A DNA stretch of 52,818 bases. It comes from Paramacrobiotus richtersi (lineage: Eukaryota; Tardigrada; Eutardigrada; Parachela; Macrobiotidae). The stretch is taken from NCBI GenBank assembly GCA_034698045.1, contig JAQGAU010000035.1, forward strand, positions 1 to 52,818, in the 5' to 3' direction. Below, piece by piece: positions 22,409 to 32,404 of this stretch (positions are counted from its first letter, which is position 1; every line of letters begins with the position of its first letter). Under the pieces are notes generated by a model. It was not told the DNA's origin. It saw nothing but the letters and a program-made list of their open reading frames with translations, and searched no databases. The position numbers and the translations under genes were made by a program.

Positions 22409-22814
22409 GGATCTGATCTCATGGAAGCTGGATAATAATGTGTGTTTCTGATCGATCCGGGTGAATCTCCAACGGTTCCTTGTTCGTAACACTTTCTCTA
22501 CGCTTGATACTCTTTTCTTTCTCCAAAGCATGTATACTTAACGATTTGTTAATTTCCTGTACGAATTTTGGGTTTTTTTTTCTCGTAATTATAGAAGTGT
22601 CGTATAATTTTGTGTCAGTTGGTTTGTTGGAGTAATGATGTCATTTTTAGATATTGATATTATTGTCATAATATTCATGATGCTTTAGTTTAATCAGGAT
22701 GATCTGTCAGACTCTAGTTGCTGTTTTTTACGGTCGATTTTATTATGTCAGTTAATGGGAATACTCGATGTGGACAATGACAGTTTTGTACTGCATGGCC
22801 GGAAATTTTTGTTT

Positions 22815-22820
22815 AATAAA
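22815..22820 (+). promoter_or_regulatory. Candidate poly(A) signal of the winged-helix gene
   Basis: AATAAA lies about 400 bases after the stop and before the convergent COX19 gene. Confidence 0.45.
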
Positions 22821-22978
22821 AGAAAAATCGCGTCGACAGGAGAATACGCCAGCAAAAAATCGAAAAACACAGAAATTAATGATTAAATTATTAATACAAA
22901 AATTCCCTATTATTCACCACAGCAAAGCACCAGATTCTTGCAAATTCGCAGGAAAATATTACCTTATTATACAAAACA

Positions 22979-23257
22979 CTATTCCTTGTTTGGCGTGTCC
23001 TCCGGGACATCCTGGACGAGATCAGCAAATCCCAGTTTTCTCCAGTCCTCCTTGGCCATGAGCTCCTTCTGCATACGACAATCCAGATAGTTTTTGGCTT
23101 CCAAACGACACTGACTGTTATCGTAGCTGTTCTGCTGCAGGCACTTCATAAACACCGTCATGTGCTCTTTACATTCTCCTTCGTGGTCCAGCGGGAAGCT
23201 GCCTTTGTCGGGGGGTTTGGGCTTGAAGACTTTGGTACCGAAAACAGCTGACGACAT
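22979..23257 (-). CDS. COX19: COX19, cytochrome c oxidase assembly twin-CX9C protein
   Basis: A single exon of 92 residues starting at the ATG of MSSAVFGTK, which aligns with the family N-terminus. The frame is open for 44 more codons upstream, but that part has no family similarity, so the internal ATG is chosen. It contains the conserved [18 protein letters not shown] and both CX9C pairs ([11 protein letters not shown] and [11 protein letters not shown]), then KLGFADL. The twin-CX9C helical hairpin is oxidised in the mitochondrial intermembrane space by Mia40. COX19 works with COX11 in copper delivery to cytochrome oxidase. It is convergent with the winged-helix gene and divergent from TSR3. 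Confidence 0.96.
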   Translation of the reverse strand: MSSAVFGTKVFKPKPPDKGSFPLDHEGECKEHMTVFMKCLQQNSYDNSQCRLEAKNYLDCRMQKELMAKEDWRKLGFADLVQDVPEDTPNKE

Positions 23258-23975
23258 GGTGAGGAAGAAACCGAGCAATTGGAAAACCGTCAGCAGCGCC
23301 CAGACTTTTTCGTCGCTATTTAATACCAGAATATTCGAACGATGGCGGCCTGACGTTACGTTAACTACACACGAAACAGAAAACAGCACAAATCCGCAAA
23401 ATTCACGACTGAAAGTTGCTATTCAAGATGTTAATTTATTAACAATAATAATATTGTTATAATAATATCAAATATTGTTTTCGCAACACAGGCGCAACAA
23501 AAACGGTAGAGGTTAAGAAGTACGACAACTGTGTCGGGCACTTACCGAGACGAGGGCTGGCCCAAAAGTGTTAGTAGTTTATCGAAATCGCACCAAACCA
23601 TTGGAACGGTACGTACATTGTGAACAGGCCTACATTTCCAGCCTTGGTGCGCAACCGTACTGCATTTCCATTTCCAACTGTTAGTGTGGATATTCGTACC
23701 AACAACGTTACAACTGAAAGTCGTAGATTAGTGGCTGTTTTGCGAATTGCAAACTTCTGCCTTGTGTCAGGAAACCACGGACGTCGTGAATATGCACTTA
23801 TGCAGGGCATGTTGTGATAGATCTTTTATATTTTTATATTTCTTTCGATACGTTTTTGTCTGACTGGTAATCCTACAGTTTAATCAAATTGTCAGTTCCT
23901 CTGGCTCAATTAGCTGAACAATTATTATTAGTATAATTTTCGGCTGCGAAGTGAAGTTCGAAGCTGTTCCGGATT
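23258..23975. promoter_or_regulatory. Shared 5' region between divergent COX19 and TSR3
   Basis: 718 bp between opposed start codons. It contains one copy of the tRNA A-box-like motif (CGTAGATTAGTGGCT, 23722-23736). No TATA box was seen. Confidence 0.45.
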
Positions 23976-26781
23976 ATGCCGCCGAAACGAACCCACAAAC
24001 CCAGCCGCGGTGGACATTCTGGACGCGGACCCCATCGACCCTCGCATACGGAAAAACTCGACAATGCTCCGGAACGCGCCAGCGATCTGCGTAAATTGTT
24101 ATATTTCCTTCAAATAACATGAACTGCAGTTCAGTCTCTGATCGCAGATCGTCGAATCCGTCGAGCAGACGACGCAGCCTCTGACAGTTCATCGGAGCAC
24201 TCCGCCGTCGATGAAGATGAAAACGACGACGGAGAAGCCTTCTGGTCGCCGTCCAATCTGCCGTTCCCGTTGGCCATGTGGGATTTTGATCAGTGCGATC
24301 CGAAACGGTGTACCGGGAGGAAATTGTCCCGATTGGGCTACGTACGCCGTTTGACAGTGCGGGTAAAGTGTATTGGCTCATCGTTTTGTGGATCTGATAA
24401 TTGACGATTTTCGGGGTGTAGGACCGATTTCCGGGGATTCTGCTCACCCCGTCGGCGACCAGCTGTGTTTCAAATGAAGACAGGTACATTAATGGTTTAT
24501 GTGGAATTAGGCAAGTGTTTAAAGGCCTTTCTGCTGATTTTAAATTGCAGTTTTGTATCGGTTTATTTATTTATAAGAAAATGGGTAATTTTTGTTGAAA
24601 TTGTTTTTTGGTAATTGTTTTTGATTAATTTTGTTGGTTTTGTTTTTTTTGCAGCAATTATTTTCTTTTTAACATTTTTTGTTAATATTTCGACATTTTT
24701 CGCAGGTATTCCTTTTGAAACATATATTTCTGTTGTATTTTAATCAGTGAATTAATCTTTCCCTCGTTTAAGGTTGCGGCTCTGTTCCGTTCCTGAAAAT
24801 CGATTTTTTATGCTTTTATTTGGAAATTATTTGAAAATCGCAAAAGTACATTGTTCTTTTGCAGCTCAAGTTTGTTCTGCCCAGATGACGCTTTTAGCCT
24901 TGTTTATACCTTGATTACCACTGAGAAGTTCCATTTTTTTTGTTTTGGTTAATTCTGTTTGTGTTCTTTTGCGTATTCTGTTTTCTGTGTGTTGTTTCTT
25001 TGATTAAATTACGCTCCACATTTTTCTTTCATTTCTTTATTTTTGTTTTATTATTATCATGCAGAAATAGCATTTTTTTCCTGATTTTTCATCCTTTTTT
25101 CTGTCTTCTCGTTCTTAAGTAATTTTTTTAAAACTGTTGTTGAATATTTTCAGTAATATGGTTGTGTTTCTAATTGAATTCATCGTAAAAAATTCTTTTT
25201 TTGTAGAGCGGCGATTGAACAGGGCGGAATCGCGGTGGTAGACTGTTCGTGGGCGAATTTAGCGGGAACCCCGTTAGCGCGTTTAAAATGCCCCCATCCA
25301 CGTTTATTACCCTTTCTGATTGCTGCCAATCCGGTGAATTATGGGAAACCTTGTAAACTGTCCTGTGTGGAGGCGTACGCAGCTGTGTTGTTCATTATCG
25401 GTAAGAAAATAACCGAGAAATAAAAACTAAGAAATTCAATTATAACAAAAAATAAATTAAATAAATTTATAATTAATTAATAATAAATAAATAATGAATT
25501 AAATGAATTCCGTAAATTAATAGATAAAATAATTATTTAATAATTATTTGATTAATAATTAATTAATTAATTCTGTAAATTTTCCGTCAGATTTGAAAAT
25601 ATTCTTGTGAAAATTGTGATTTCAGTTTAGGATTTGATGTTAAATACTTTGCAGGGCGGGAAGACTGGTGTGACATAATTTTAAATAAATTCAAATGGGG
25701 ACATTCGTTCAAGGAGTTGAATTACGATTTATTGAAGAAATATCAGACGTGTCCAACGAGTGCCGATGTGATACGGGTGCAGACCGAGTACATTGCCCAA
25801 CTGGACGACGAATCCCAGAATGCATCTCGAGGTGGGTGTTTGAAGAAAAGCCGATGTTTTGATTTTATCCTACAGCTTTTTACGTTTGTCGACTTTATGG
25901 TTTTATGTGTGGTTGATAATTCAAGTCAAAAGTTCGCAACTAGAGTTTATTTTTTTGCGTAAACATTAAAATCAAAATAAATAGAAAACATCGCGATCAG
26001 GTAAAATTACGAAATAAATTATACCAAAATTAATTAATTAAATTAAATCATAATTGAAAATTTGAATGAAATTAATTAAAATGTTGAATTACAACTGCAG
26101 GAAGATCTGAAATTAAATATAATAAATATGAAATTTATTACATCTATTTATTGAATAAATTTATTGATAAATTTATTCAATACATTTTTCTTATTTTGTG
26201 AACATTTTTCTATACGAATCGCTTTTTTTCTGTCTTATGTTTTGTTTTTCTTGGCATCTCTAATTGGATTTCGTCAGTGTAATTGTACTGCTGCAACTTT
26301 GTGGTGGGAAACTGAAAATGCATTATTAACCTAGAATTAACAACTGTTTATTGTTTTTATTCAGATTTCGATGAGGTGAATGACGATCTAGAATTCTACA
26401 ACCCTAATCGCCGTTTTGAACTCCCTGAATCGTCCTCAGAGTCATCTGAAAGGTAAATAAACTGCCATCATTCTGCTGCGTTCTTTTAATCTGTACGCAT
26501 ATTTACAAATTAATATTCTTGTTATTTTGATGTGTTTTCGATCGGTTAGCCGTTTATTTGTAAAATTAAAGATATTGATTTATGATTTAAAATTAATCTT
26601 TCATCTTAACAGATTTACGTTTTCGAATGAATATTTCTTGTTTTTTTTTGTGAAAAAATTGGCTTTTGTTTTCGAAGGAATCTACGTAATGTCTGTTTAT
26701 ACTTTTAGCACGGGAGATGAGGATGAAACAAGCGGAAAAGAAAAGCCTGTTCAAACGCCTGAAATGCCTCGGAATTTGTGA
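23976..26781 (+). CDS. TSR3: TSR3, 18S rRNA aminocarboxypropyltransferase, 7 exons
   Basis: Exons 23976-24090, 24130-24362, 24422-24483, 25207-25400, 25655-25831, 26365-26452 and 26709-26781 join in phase to 313 residues, the same size as the human protein. The first two introns are only 39 and 59 bp. Family blocks: [83 protein letters not shown] and FYNPNR. The enzyme transfers the aminocarboxypropyl group of S-adenosylmethionine to a hypermodified pseudouridine of 18S rRNA late in small-subunit maturation. The N-terminus is basic, and residues about 50-75 and the C-terminus are acidic and serine-rich, as usual. Confidence 0.96.
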
Positions 26782-26872
26782 TTTTTGGGAGATTTGTTAG
26801 TTTTGATTTTTCTTTGCTGTTACGCTCTGTTATCATTTTTTGTTGTATGGACAAAATTTCCATTCGGTTTAC

Positions 26873-26878
26873 AATAAA
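26873..26878 (+). promoter_or_regulatory. Poly(A) signal of TSR3
   Basis: AATAAA, 91 bases after the TSR3 stop. Confidence 0.6.
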
Positions 26879-27881
26879 CCTTTCATACTACAGTAGACGA
26901 AACACTGACCTACAATGAACAGGAATTTCGTAACACAGTTCTCCAGTTGACCAAGTCAGCCATTTATCGTGAGTTTTTCGTTCAGAATGATCAGTGAAAC
27001 CATTCTCTTATTTTCGTATTCATTACGAATTCAACTTTGTATTTACGCCGTAAATAAACTGGCATCTGGCGCATATAAGGAACAACACGGCCCAACACAT
27101 AGTATCGATGACAGAACAACCGTACTTTGCTTTATTTGGCTTGTGTACTTCGCTCTACACTACTAGATGATTTATCATTAAATTTTACGGTACTCTTCGA
27201 CTTGAACCGTTACGAGTTTGTCCAACTGATCAAGACTGTCCGAGTGAATGACCTTTACAACGGGATGTCCATCCTTTTTGACCACTGTTATGTAGAGCTT
27301 TCTGGTGGTTGGTACTTGGTACATGGAGAATTCCTAAGGGTTCCAGTACTTTCTCTCATATGGACTCAATTATTTGGTAATGCAACGTATCGACCCAGAT
27401 GACCGTATATTCGTGCGCGCGCGTCATGTATTTGGTTTCGCAATGCATTACGAGATACATATACAGCACCCTGCAGTACTAGTGTAAACATTTCCAAAGC
27501 TCTTGATCTGATCTTGAACCTTCATGCGTTGACCCATATGTTTTGTCAATAAATCATTAAATAATAAAATATTATCGATGATTACACTTTTTCTTTCTTT
27601 AACTTATGCCGCTGTTTGGTCGCCCTGGAGTATGTGCAAATAACCATATATCACTCAGCAGAAAGACCATTAACATAGTCTACAGCAGGATGTTTCAAAC
27701 TGTGCCATTAATCTTTTCTTTTGACCCTTACCAAAACAGCAACTGAAGTGTATAATATTATGGCGTTGACGGTATATACAGTATAACTAAATAATATTTT
27801 TTTTTTTACACTGTGTGATTCAGACTTTAATGCCATATAACAACAAAGGCCTACGCTAGGGTAGCTACACAAATACAGGCT
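26879..27881. other. Gene-poor stretch after TSR3
   Basis: No recognised gene. A minus-strand frame of 48 codons at 27324-27178 has balanced, protein-like composition, but no splice or family support was found, so it is not called as a gene. Confidence 0.4.
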
Positions 27882-28070
27882 TTAAACATTGAAGAAACAA
27901 CCAAAATCACTATCAGACAGCTTAGTACGCGCCGGTAAAGTACCAAGAACACACGCTGCGTTACCCTTAACAACAGCCAGACTTATGCGATGCTTAATGA
28001 AGGCCGTGGATCTCGGCTCCCCAGTTAGCTCCCTGATCTTACGTCCTGCGAACTGGATAATATATGCATC
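27882..28070 (-). pseudogene. Retroelement C-terminal fragment, minus strand
   Basis: It encodes GRKIRELTGEPRSTAF, a KHRISLAVVKGNA block and VLGTLP, matching the end of the 10706-12829 protein (KRLKEHTGESRS, RISLQMQRGNA). Upstream similarity is lost by about 28070. It is a 3'-end fragment in opposite orientation to the other copies. Confidence 0.7.
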
Positions 28071-28471
28071 GTAAACTGTCCAGTTACACGGATACATAAT
28101 TCTCTTTCGCAGCTGCCAGCTGGCATGACGTACGAGTTGCGATCTGTTGCGCAACGAGAGCCAGTACTGGCTCTAAAAAGCTTAATGCAGAACATCCCAT
28201 GTCGAGCCAAGTAAGCACAATAAATCCCCACTCGAAATTTATGTCAATCCCGTAATATGAACGTGCGCCATATATGCTTACCAAACAAACCTTTAATCTC
28301 GATATCGCGCAAGATCAGCACAATCGACAACATTTTAGCGCCCATGTTTCGGTTTTATATGCTTCTTATCGAAAATTTCGAGCAGAAACCTGGAAAATAA
28401 CTGCAAATCCAGCACACACTAAATTCACCATTGTCTAACCAGCCTTTATGGGCAGGTGATACACAGTCTTG
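28071..28471. other. Spacer upstream of the RidA-like gene
   Basis: No coding signal or repeat recognised. Confidence 0.35.
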
Positions 28472-28479
28472 TATATAAA
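28472..28479 (+). promoter_or_regulatory. TATA box of the secreted RidA-like gene
   Basis: TATATAAA, 116 bp before the start codon. The two thyroglobulin-like genes and, after subtraction of an inserted MITE, the PAN-like gene show similar TATA-to-ATG spacing. Confidence 0.65.
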
Positions 28480-28587
28480 CAGGAAAACATGGAGCGAGAA
28501 TTCACACTGACTTACGAAGGTTTCTCCTGGCTCAAACTCATCCAATTCTTGTGTATTTCCTCTGTTTGATACTATTCCTTTACCACG

Positions 28588-29332
28588 ATGAAATCCATCA
28601 TCCTTTCTCTTCTAGTGCTTACTGCAGTTACGAGCGGTAAGTGTGACCTTTCATGCTACTTAATGTTTAAAGCTTGACTGGTCCTTTTCAAAGCAGCGTC
28701 GGCCTTTGGATTCCATCACCGCCGTCGTGATACATGTTGCAGCAGCTTGAAGCGTTACATTGTCCCGATTTCCGGCTCGGTGGCACCAACGAAACCTGCC
28801 ACGAAACCATGGCAGTAAGTCGAACAACAACTCTGCAAAACGTGAGACAGAGTTTTCCTACAAGATGACCTTTCGACCAGGTACGCTGTACGTGTGGGTA
28901 ACGTGCTGTACCTGACCTCGGTACGCGCCTTCACATCCTTCGCTAACCGCACCATCATCAGTCCCGGTGGCACCTACGACGAAGCCATTCAGGTGATGAC
29001 GTTGACCGAGCAGATCCTCAACGAAGCTGGCTGCACTTGGAACAACGTTCACGACGTTCTCGCTCTGATCACCGCCGGCCCAACCGGCTTCCCAACCATC
29101 GACACTGCCATGAACGACTTCTGCTCCACCCATGGATGCAGCGGCGTAAGTTAGTCTGCTTATTCAACCACCTAACGGAAAATTAACACTTTTCCATTTT
29201 TAGTTTCCGTGGACTGGTCACCTGCGCACTGCCCCAGCCGGTGGCTTCAGTGGAGGCGCCACCGTGGAGTTCACCGTGCAGGCCAGTAACTGCGACTGGA
29301 CAGGAGAGGACAACGAGTGTGCTTGCGTTTGA
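28588..29332 (+). CDS. Secreted cysteine-rich RidA/YjgF-fold protein, 4 exons
   Basis: Exons 28588-28636, 28697-28814, 28881-29145 and 29204-29332 join in phase to 186 residues. Exon 1 is a near-perfect signal peptide (MKSIILSLLVLTAVTS). The mature part starts with a basic, Cys-containing segment (HHRRRDTCCSS). A domain with RidA/YjgF/UK114 layout follows: VGNVLYLTSVRAF, GGTYDEAIQVMTLTEQIL, AGCTWNNVHDVLALIT, and a C-terminal GHLRTAPAGGFSGGATVEFTV that aligns with the R...(V/I)E(I/F) end of the family, where the conserved Arg binds the imine substrate. Normal RidA proteins are cytosolic or mitochondrial enamine/imine deaminases of about 130 residues with few cysteines. This one has eight cysteines in the mature part and is exported. 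Deaminase activity is uncertain. The fold assignment is by eye. Confidence 0.72.
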
Positions 29333-29584
29333 TATTTGATATAATCGACTGCATATGCTTCGTGTACTCGTTTACCATTAGAAGATCGCACTTTGCAGCT
29401 AATGCGGTACAGCTTCGTGAATGCCTGCTTTTCCGAGCGATATTTGTCGATATTCGCATAGGTTGTATCACTTATATATTATGTATACCATTTTCAAAAC
29501 TTACATTACATTGTCTAAAGCACCGCGTTCCATGAAACCTGAAAGGGCTGTATATAGTTATGCACTGAAATCATGTTAGGATCA

Positions 29585-29590
29585 AATAAA
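29585..29590 (+). promoter_or_regulatory. Poly(A) signal of the RidA-like gene
   Basis: AATAAA about 250 bases after the stop. Confidence 0.5.
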
Positions 29591-29602
29591 AGGAACGAGC
29601 GA

Positions 29603-29735
29603 ATTCGAAACAAGGAAACTGTCGTTTTCTTCCGTTGCTGTGGAAGTATGTACGCAGCGCGGTCCAATTACGTCAGCACTAAGCGCCGATACAAAGTTGC
29701 AGACCATACATGATATTTTATATAACACCGCGGCC
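29603..29735 (+). repeat. Dispersed repeat, family 1, copy A
   Basis: Related to 31809-31958. Shared blocks are CGAAACAAG, ACTGTCGTTTTC, GTCAGCA(C/T)TAAGCG and GTTGCA(G/A)A. Copy B has about 36 extra bases. Both copies start shortly after the poly(A) signal of an upstream gene. Confidence 0.75.
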
Positions 29736-29990
29736 CCAGTGACGGAAGAAACGGCAACAACGAAATGGTATGGAAAACTACTGGCAGCTGGATCATTAAT
29801 CAAACAGCTCACAAACGCAGACAGCACTCCATGGTCGGCTAAGCGCACGCGTACGTAGTACTACGAAAGGTGTGCAGTTTTTCCACTTGATTTGATGTTT
29901 GCGTAATCAGAGCTGCGTCGCTCTGTTGGAAACTAGTCCACAAACTCATTATTCACAGGTAATTACGGTTGTGCTTTAGATGGATAAGCA

Positions 29991-30080
29991 TGAGTGACAT
30001 TGGGCGGATAACCGGTTTCGACGTTTCCGTTGGTTAACGGATAGAAAACTGAGAAACGTTTCGGCTAACTGCGTCTAACA
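29991..30080 (+). repeat. Dispersed repeat, family 2, copy A
   Basis: Related to 38644-38732. Shared blocks are GTGAGTGACATTGGGCG-like, ATAAC(C/T)GGTT, AAAACTG(A/G)GAAA and GTTTCGGCTAACT. About 80% identical by eye. Confidence 0.75.
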
Positions 30081-30585
30081 ATGCGAACTGCACTGGTCGG
30101 TAAAGTCATTGTATGGAGCGATTTCTTTGCAGCATTCACTCTGTGTTGCAGTTACGTACGATGATTGTGGCCCGTGGGATGTCTTTAAATGTGAATAGAC
30201 TACAGTTGCACTGCAAGAAACCTTTGCGGAATTGCACGCACCGGTACACACTGCGTCATGACTACTCTGACGCTACCAGTATGCACGTAGTGTCGACACA
30301 GTTCTGTTTTCTCTGGGTGGTCACACACTGTTTTAAAGATATCGGAAGAAGTTACAGTTTCGAAATTTGTGCCAGTACACTAGCATACTAGTTGCCCGTG
30401 ACGTTGTTAAAAATCTTCCCGCACTTTGCGCTGGTTGTTAAGAATCATATACTGTACAAACTGTATGGATAACGTTTTCATTGTCACACTGAATTTCGAT
30501 ACACTTCAAGCAGTGGCTCTTTATCTCGTCATTATGTGGATAAACAATTTTCAGGGTTCGCAGTTTTTATTCTGAAATCGTTCTA
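30081..30585. other. Spacer before the glycosyltransferase-like gene
   Basis: A 92-codon frame at 30113-30391 was seen but has no recognisable features. Should contain the promoter of the next gene. Confidence 0.35.
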
Positions 30586-31551
30586 ATGGCCCCGCTAAGA
30601 CCTTACCTGAAAAGATCGGTGGTGTTCCTCCGCAGTTATTATTCAAGAATTATCCCAGGAACTGTGTTAACATGTCTGCTGATGTTGATACTCTGGCAAG
30701 AAACAAGACGGTTTTCACGGGAACCCAAAGGTTACTTGAATTTAGTGAATGGAGTCAACTGCAGGCCAAAACGCGCCTTATCCTTGGTGGCATCAGCTAA
30801 CCGCGACATTGTGATATTCGTTTACAAAGATACCCCTAATGCACGGATCAACCTGGAATTCTTTGTCGCCCATGCTTTACATGATCGCGCCGATTTTATT
30901 TTCGTGATCCAGGGTAAACTAGGCAAGGACTATAATTTGCCTATCCCAGTAAACCAGAATATTAACATCATCTATCGGAATAATTCTTGCCAAGATTTAG
31001 GAGCATACAAAGAAGTCCTTACTAAAGCCAATTTATATCATAATTATACGAGATTTATCTTACTAAATGCCAGCGTCCGCGGACCGTTTCTACCCTTATG
31101 GTCAAATATCTGCTGGAGTGATATGCTTTTTTCATTACTAAACGACAAGGTCAAACTCGTCGGGACAACATTCAACTGCATTCCGACACGGCATGTTCAG
31201 TCTATGATGCTGGTGACGGATCGCACTGGACTGGAACTTATTCTACCGGTTTTGCGTTGTTTCAGCGACCATCAGGATGCCATAGCGAACGGCGAACGGC
31301 AACTAACCAACGTTGTACTTCGAGCCGGTTATACGGTTGATGTGTTGATGAACGCGTTTCGAGCGGATGATAAACCATTCAATTGTACATACAATGACCC
31401 AAACTGGGAGGGATGGTATTTTGGAATCAATGTGGATCCATACGAAGTCATATTTCCTAAGGTCAACCGCAAAGTACAGGAAAAACTGATACAACGGTAC
31501 ACGGACTGGCATAACCGGTATAATTACAGTAGTTATGAGTTCTGTCGATGA
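30586..31551 (+). CDS. Intronless type II membrane glycosyltransferase-like protein
   Basis: A single exon of 321 residues. A basic N-terminus (KRSVVFLRSYYSR) precedes one hydrophobic segment at about residues 24-38 (IPGTVLTCLLMLIL), giving a Golgi-type type II anchor. The lumenal part has the pattern of RgpF/rhamnan-synthesis-like or related GT-A enzymes: DIVIFVYKDT, HDRADFIFVIQGK, INIIYRNNSCQDLGAYKEVL, TRFILLNASVRGPFLP and VKLVGTTFNC. The NSCQDLGAYKE segment occupies the place of the substrate-loop motif (RDFGAYK-like) of that group. Conserved Cys and several NxT/S sites fit a secretory protein. It is the only intronless gene of its size in a neighbourhood of multi-exon genes, which would fit retroposition or horizontal acquisition. 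The exact family and sugar are unknown. Confidence 0.75.
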   Translation: MAPLRPYLKRSVVFLRSYYSRIIPGTVLTCLLMLILWQETRRFSREPKGYLNLVNGVNCRPKRALSLVASANRDIVIFVYKDTPNARINLEFFVAHALHDRADFIFVIQGKLGKDYNLPIPVNQNINIIYRNNSCQDLGAYKEVLTKANLYHNYTRFILLNASVRGPFLPLWSNICWSDMLFSLLNDKVKLVGTTFNCIPTRHVQSMMLVTDRTGLELILPVLRCFSDHQDAIANGERQLTNVVLRAGYTVDVLMNAFRADDKPFNCTYNDPNWEGWYFGINVDPYEVIFPKVNRKVQEKLIQRYTDWHNRYNYSSYEFCR

Positions 31552-31755
31552 AGAAGGCGGTATACTTGATTTCTGGAATGGTCTTTGGGTGAATATATAT
31601 TTGGGATTTGAATCGCCTAACATACAGTATAAGATACCGTTAATGCATAATGAAATAATTTTTCTTTTTTTTTCTGGGAACAGCTCAAATGCTGCTTTCT
31701 GTTTGGACACCGCTGGTGTCACACCGGAGTACTGAACACATACTACATGTAGAAT

Positions 31756-31761
31756 AATAAA
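31756..31761 (+). promoter_or_regulatory. Poly(A) signal of the glycosyltransferase-like gene
   Basis: AATAAA about 205 bases after the stop. Confidence 0.5.
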
Positions 31762-31808
31762 ATGCAGAAAGTGTGATCTGAGCAGTTAACAGCAAAGAGA
31801 AAAATAGA

Positions 31809-31958
31809 AATCCGAAACAAGCCAACTGTCGTTTTCCACTGTTACTGTCGAAGTACCTACCTATGCACATCCGGTTCAGCGGCTGTCAGGTTACATCGCA
31901 GCGTGGTCCAAATTTCGTCAGCATTAAGCGTTGATATAAGGTTGCAAATGGTATATAA
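31809..31958 (+). repeat. Dispersed repeat, family 1, copy B
   Basis: Partner of 29603-29735, with an extra segment of about 36 bases at 31861-31896 (CTATGCACATCC to GGTTACAT). Confidence 0.75.
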
Positions 31959-32404
31959 CAGAGGGCAGTGTTTGGTCTGTGGAACAGTAATGTTGCATAG
32001 ATGCATTAGATGCCCTTCCCCTCGCATTACGCTTGTACTAACTACGATACTGCCAGTTCACGGGTGACCTGTCGTCGCCGGGTGTCGCCGGGTGCCGGAT
32101 ATTCAGTACTGCAAAACGAAACGATCGCAGGGACGCCATAAAAAGAAATTAAAACCACTTTTTACTTCTAGTAGATCTCGAAAGAAAATTACACAGCACA
32201 GTTAAATCTAGAAGTTTATCAAATCTCTCCCAATATAAGACAATCCTGAGGTACTGAGCACACTTTTATTTCAAGCAGCACGCATGCGTCTACGTGAAAA
32301 GAGCATCAGAAACCGAAAACCCACAATCAAACAACAGAAATTAGCGCTTCTAGAAACTGGTACGCAGCAAAACCCCAGTGAATCCATGGTCAGAACCGAA
32401 TTGG
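31959..32404. other. Spacer between convergent genes
   Basis: Nothing recognised. It contains the 3' UTR of the minus-strand PAN-like gene. Confidence 0.35.

Noticed and set aside
23258-23389. A longer COX19 start giving 44 more N-terminal residues.
   Set aside because: The extra part has no similarity to the family, and the internal ATG aligns with known N-termini.
27178-27324. Minus-strand 48-codon frame with balanced composition (MYQVPTTRKLYITVVKKDG).
   Set aside because: No partner exon, poly(A) signal or family match was seen. It could be chance, so it is kept only as a note.
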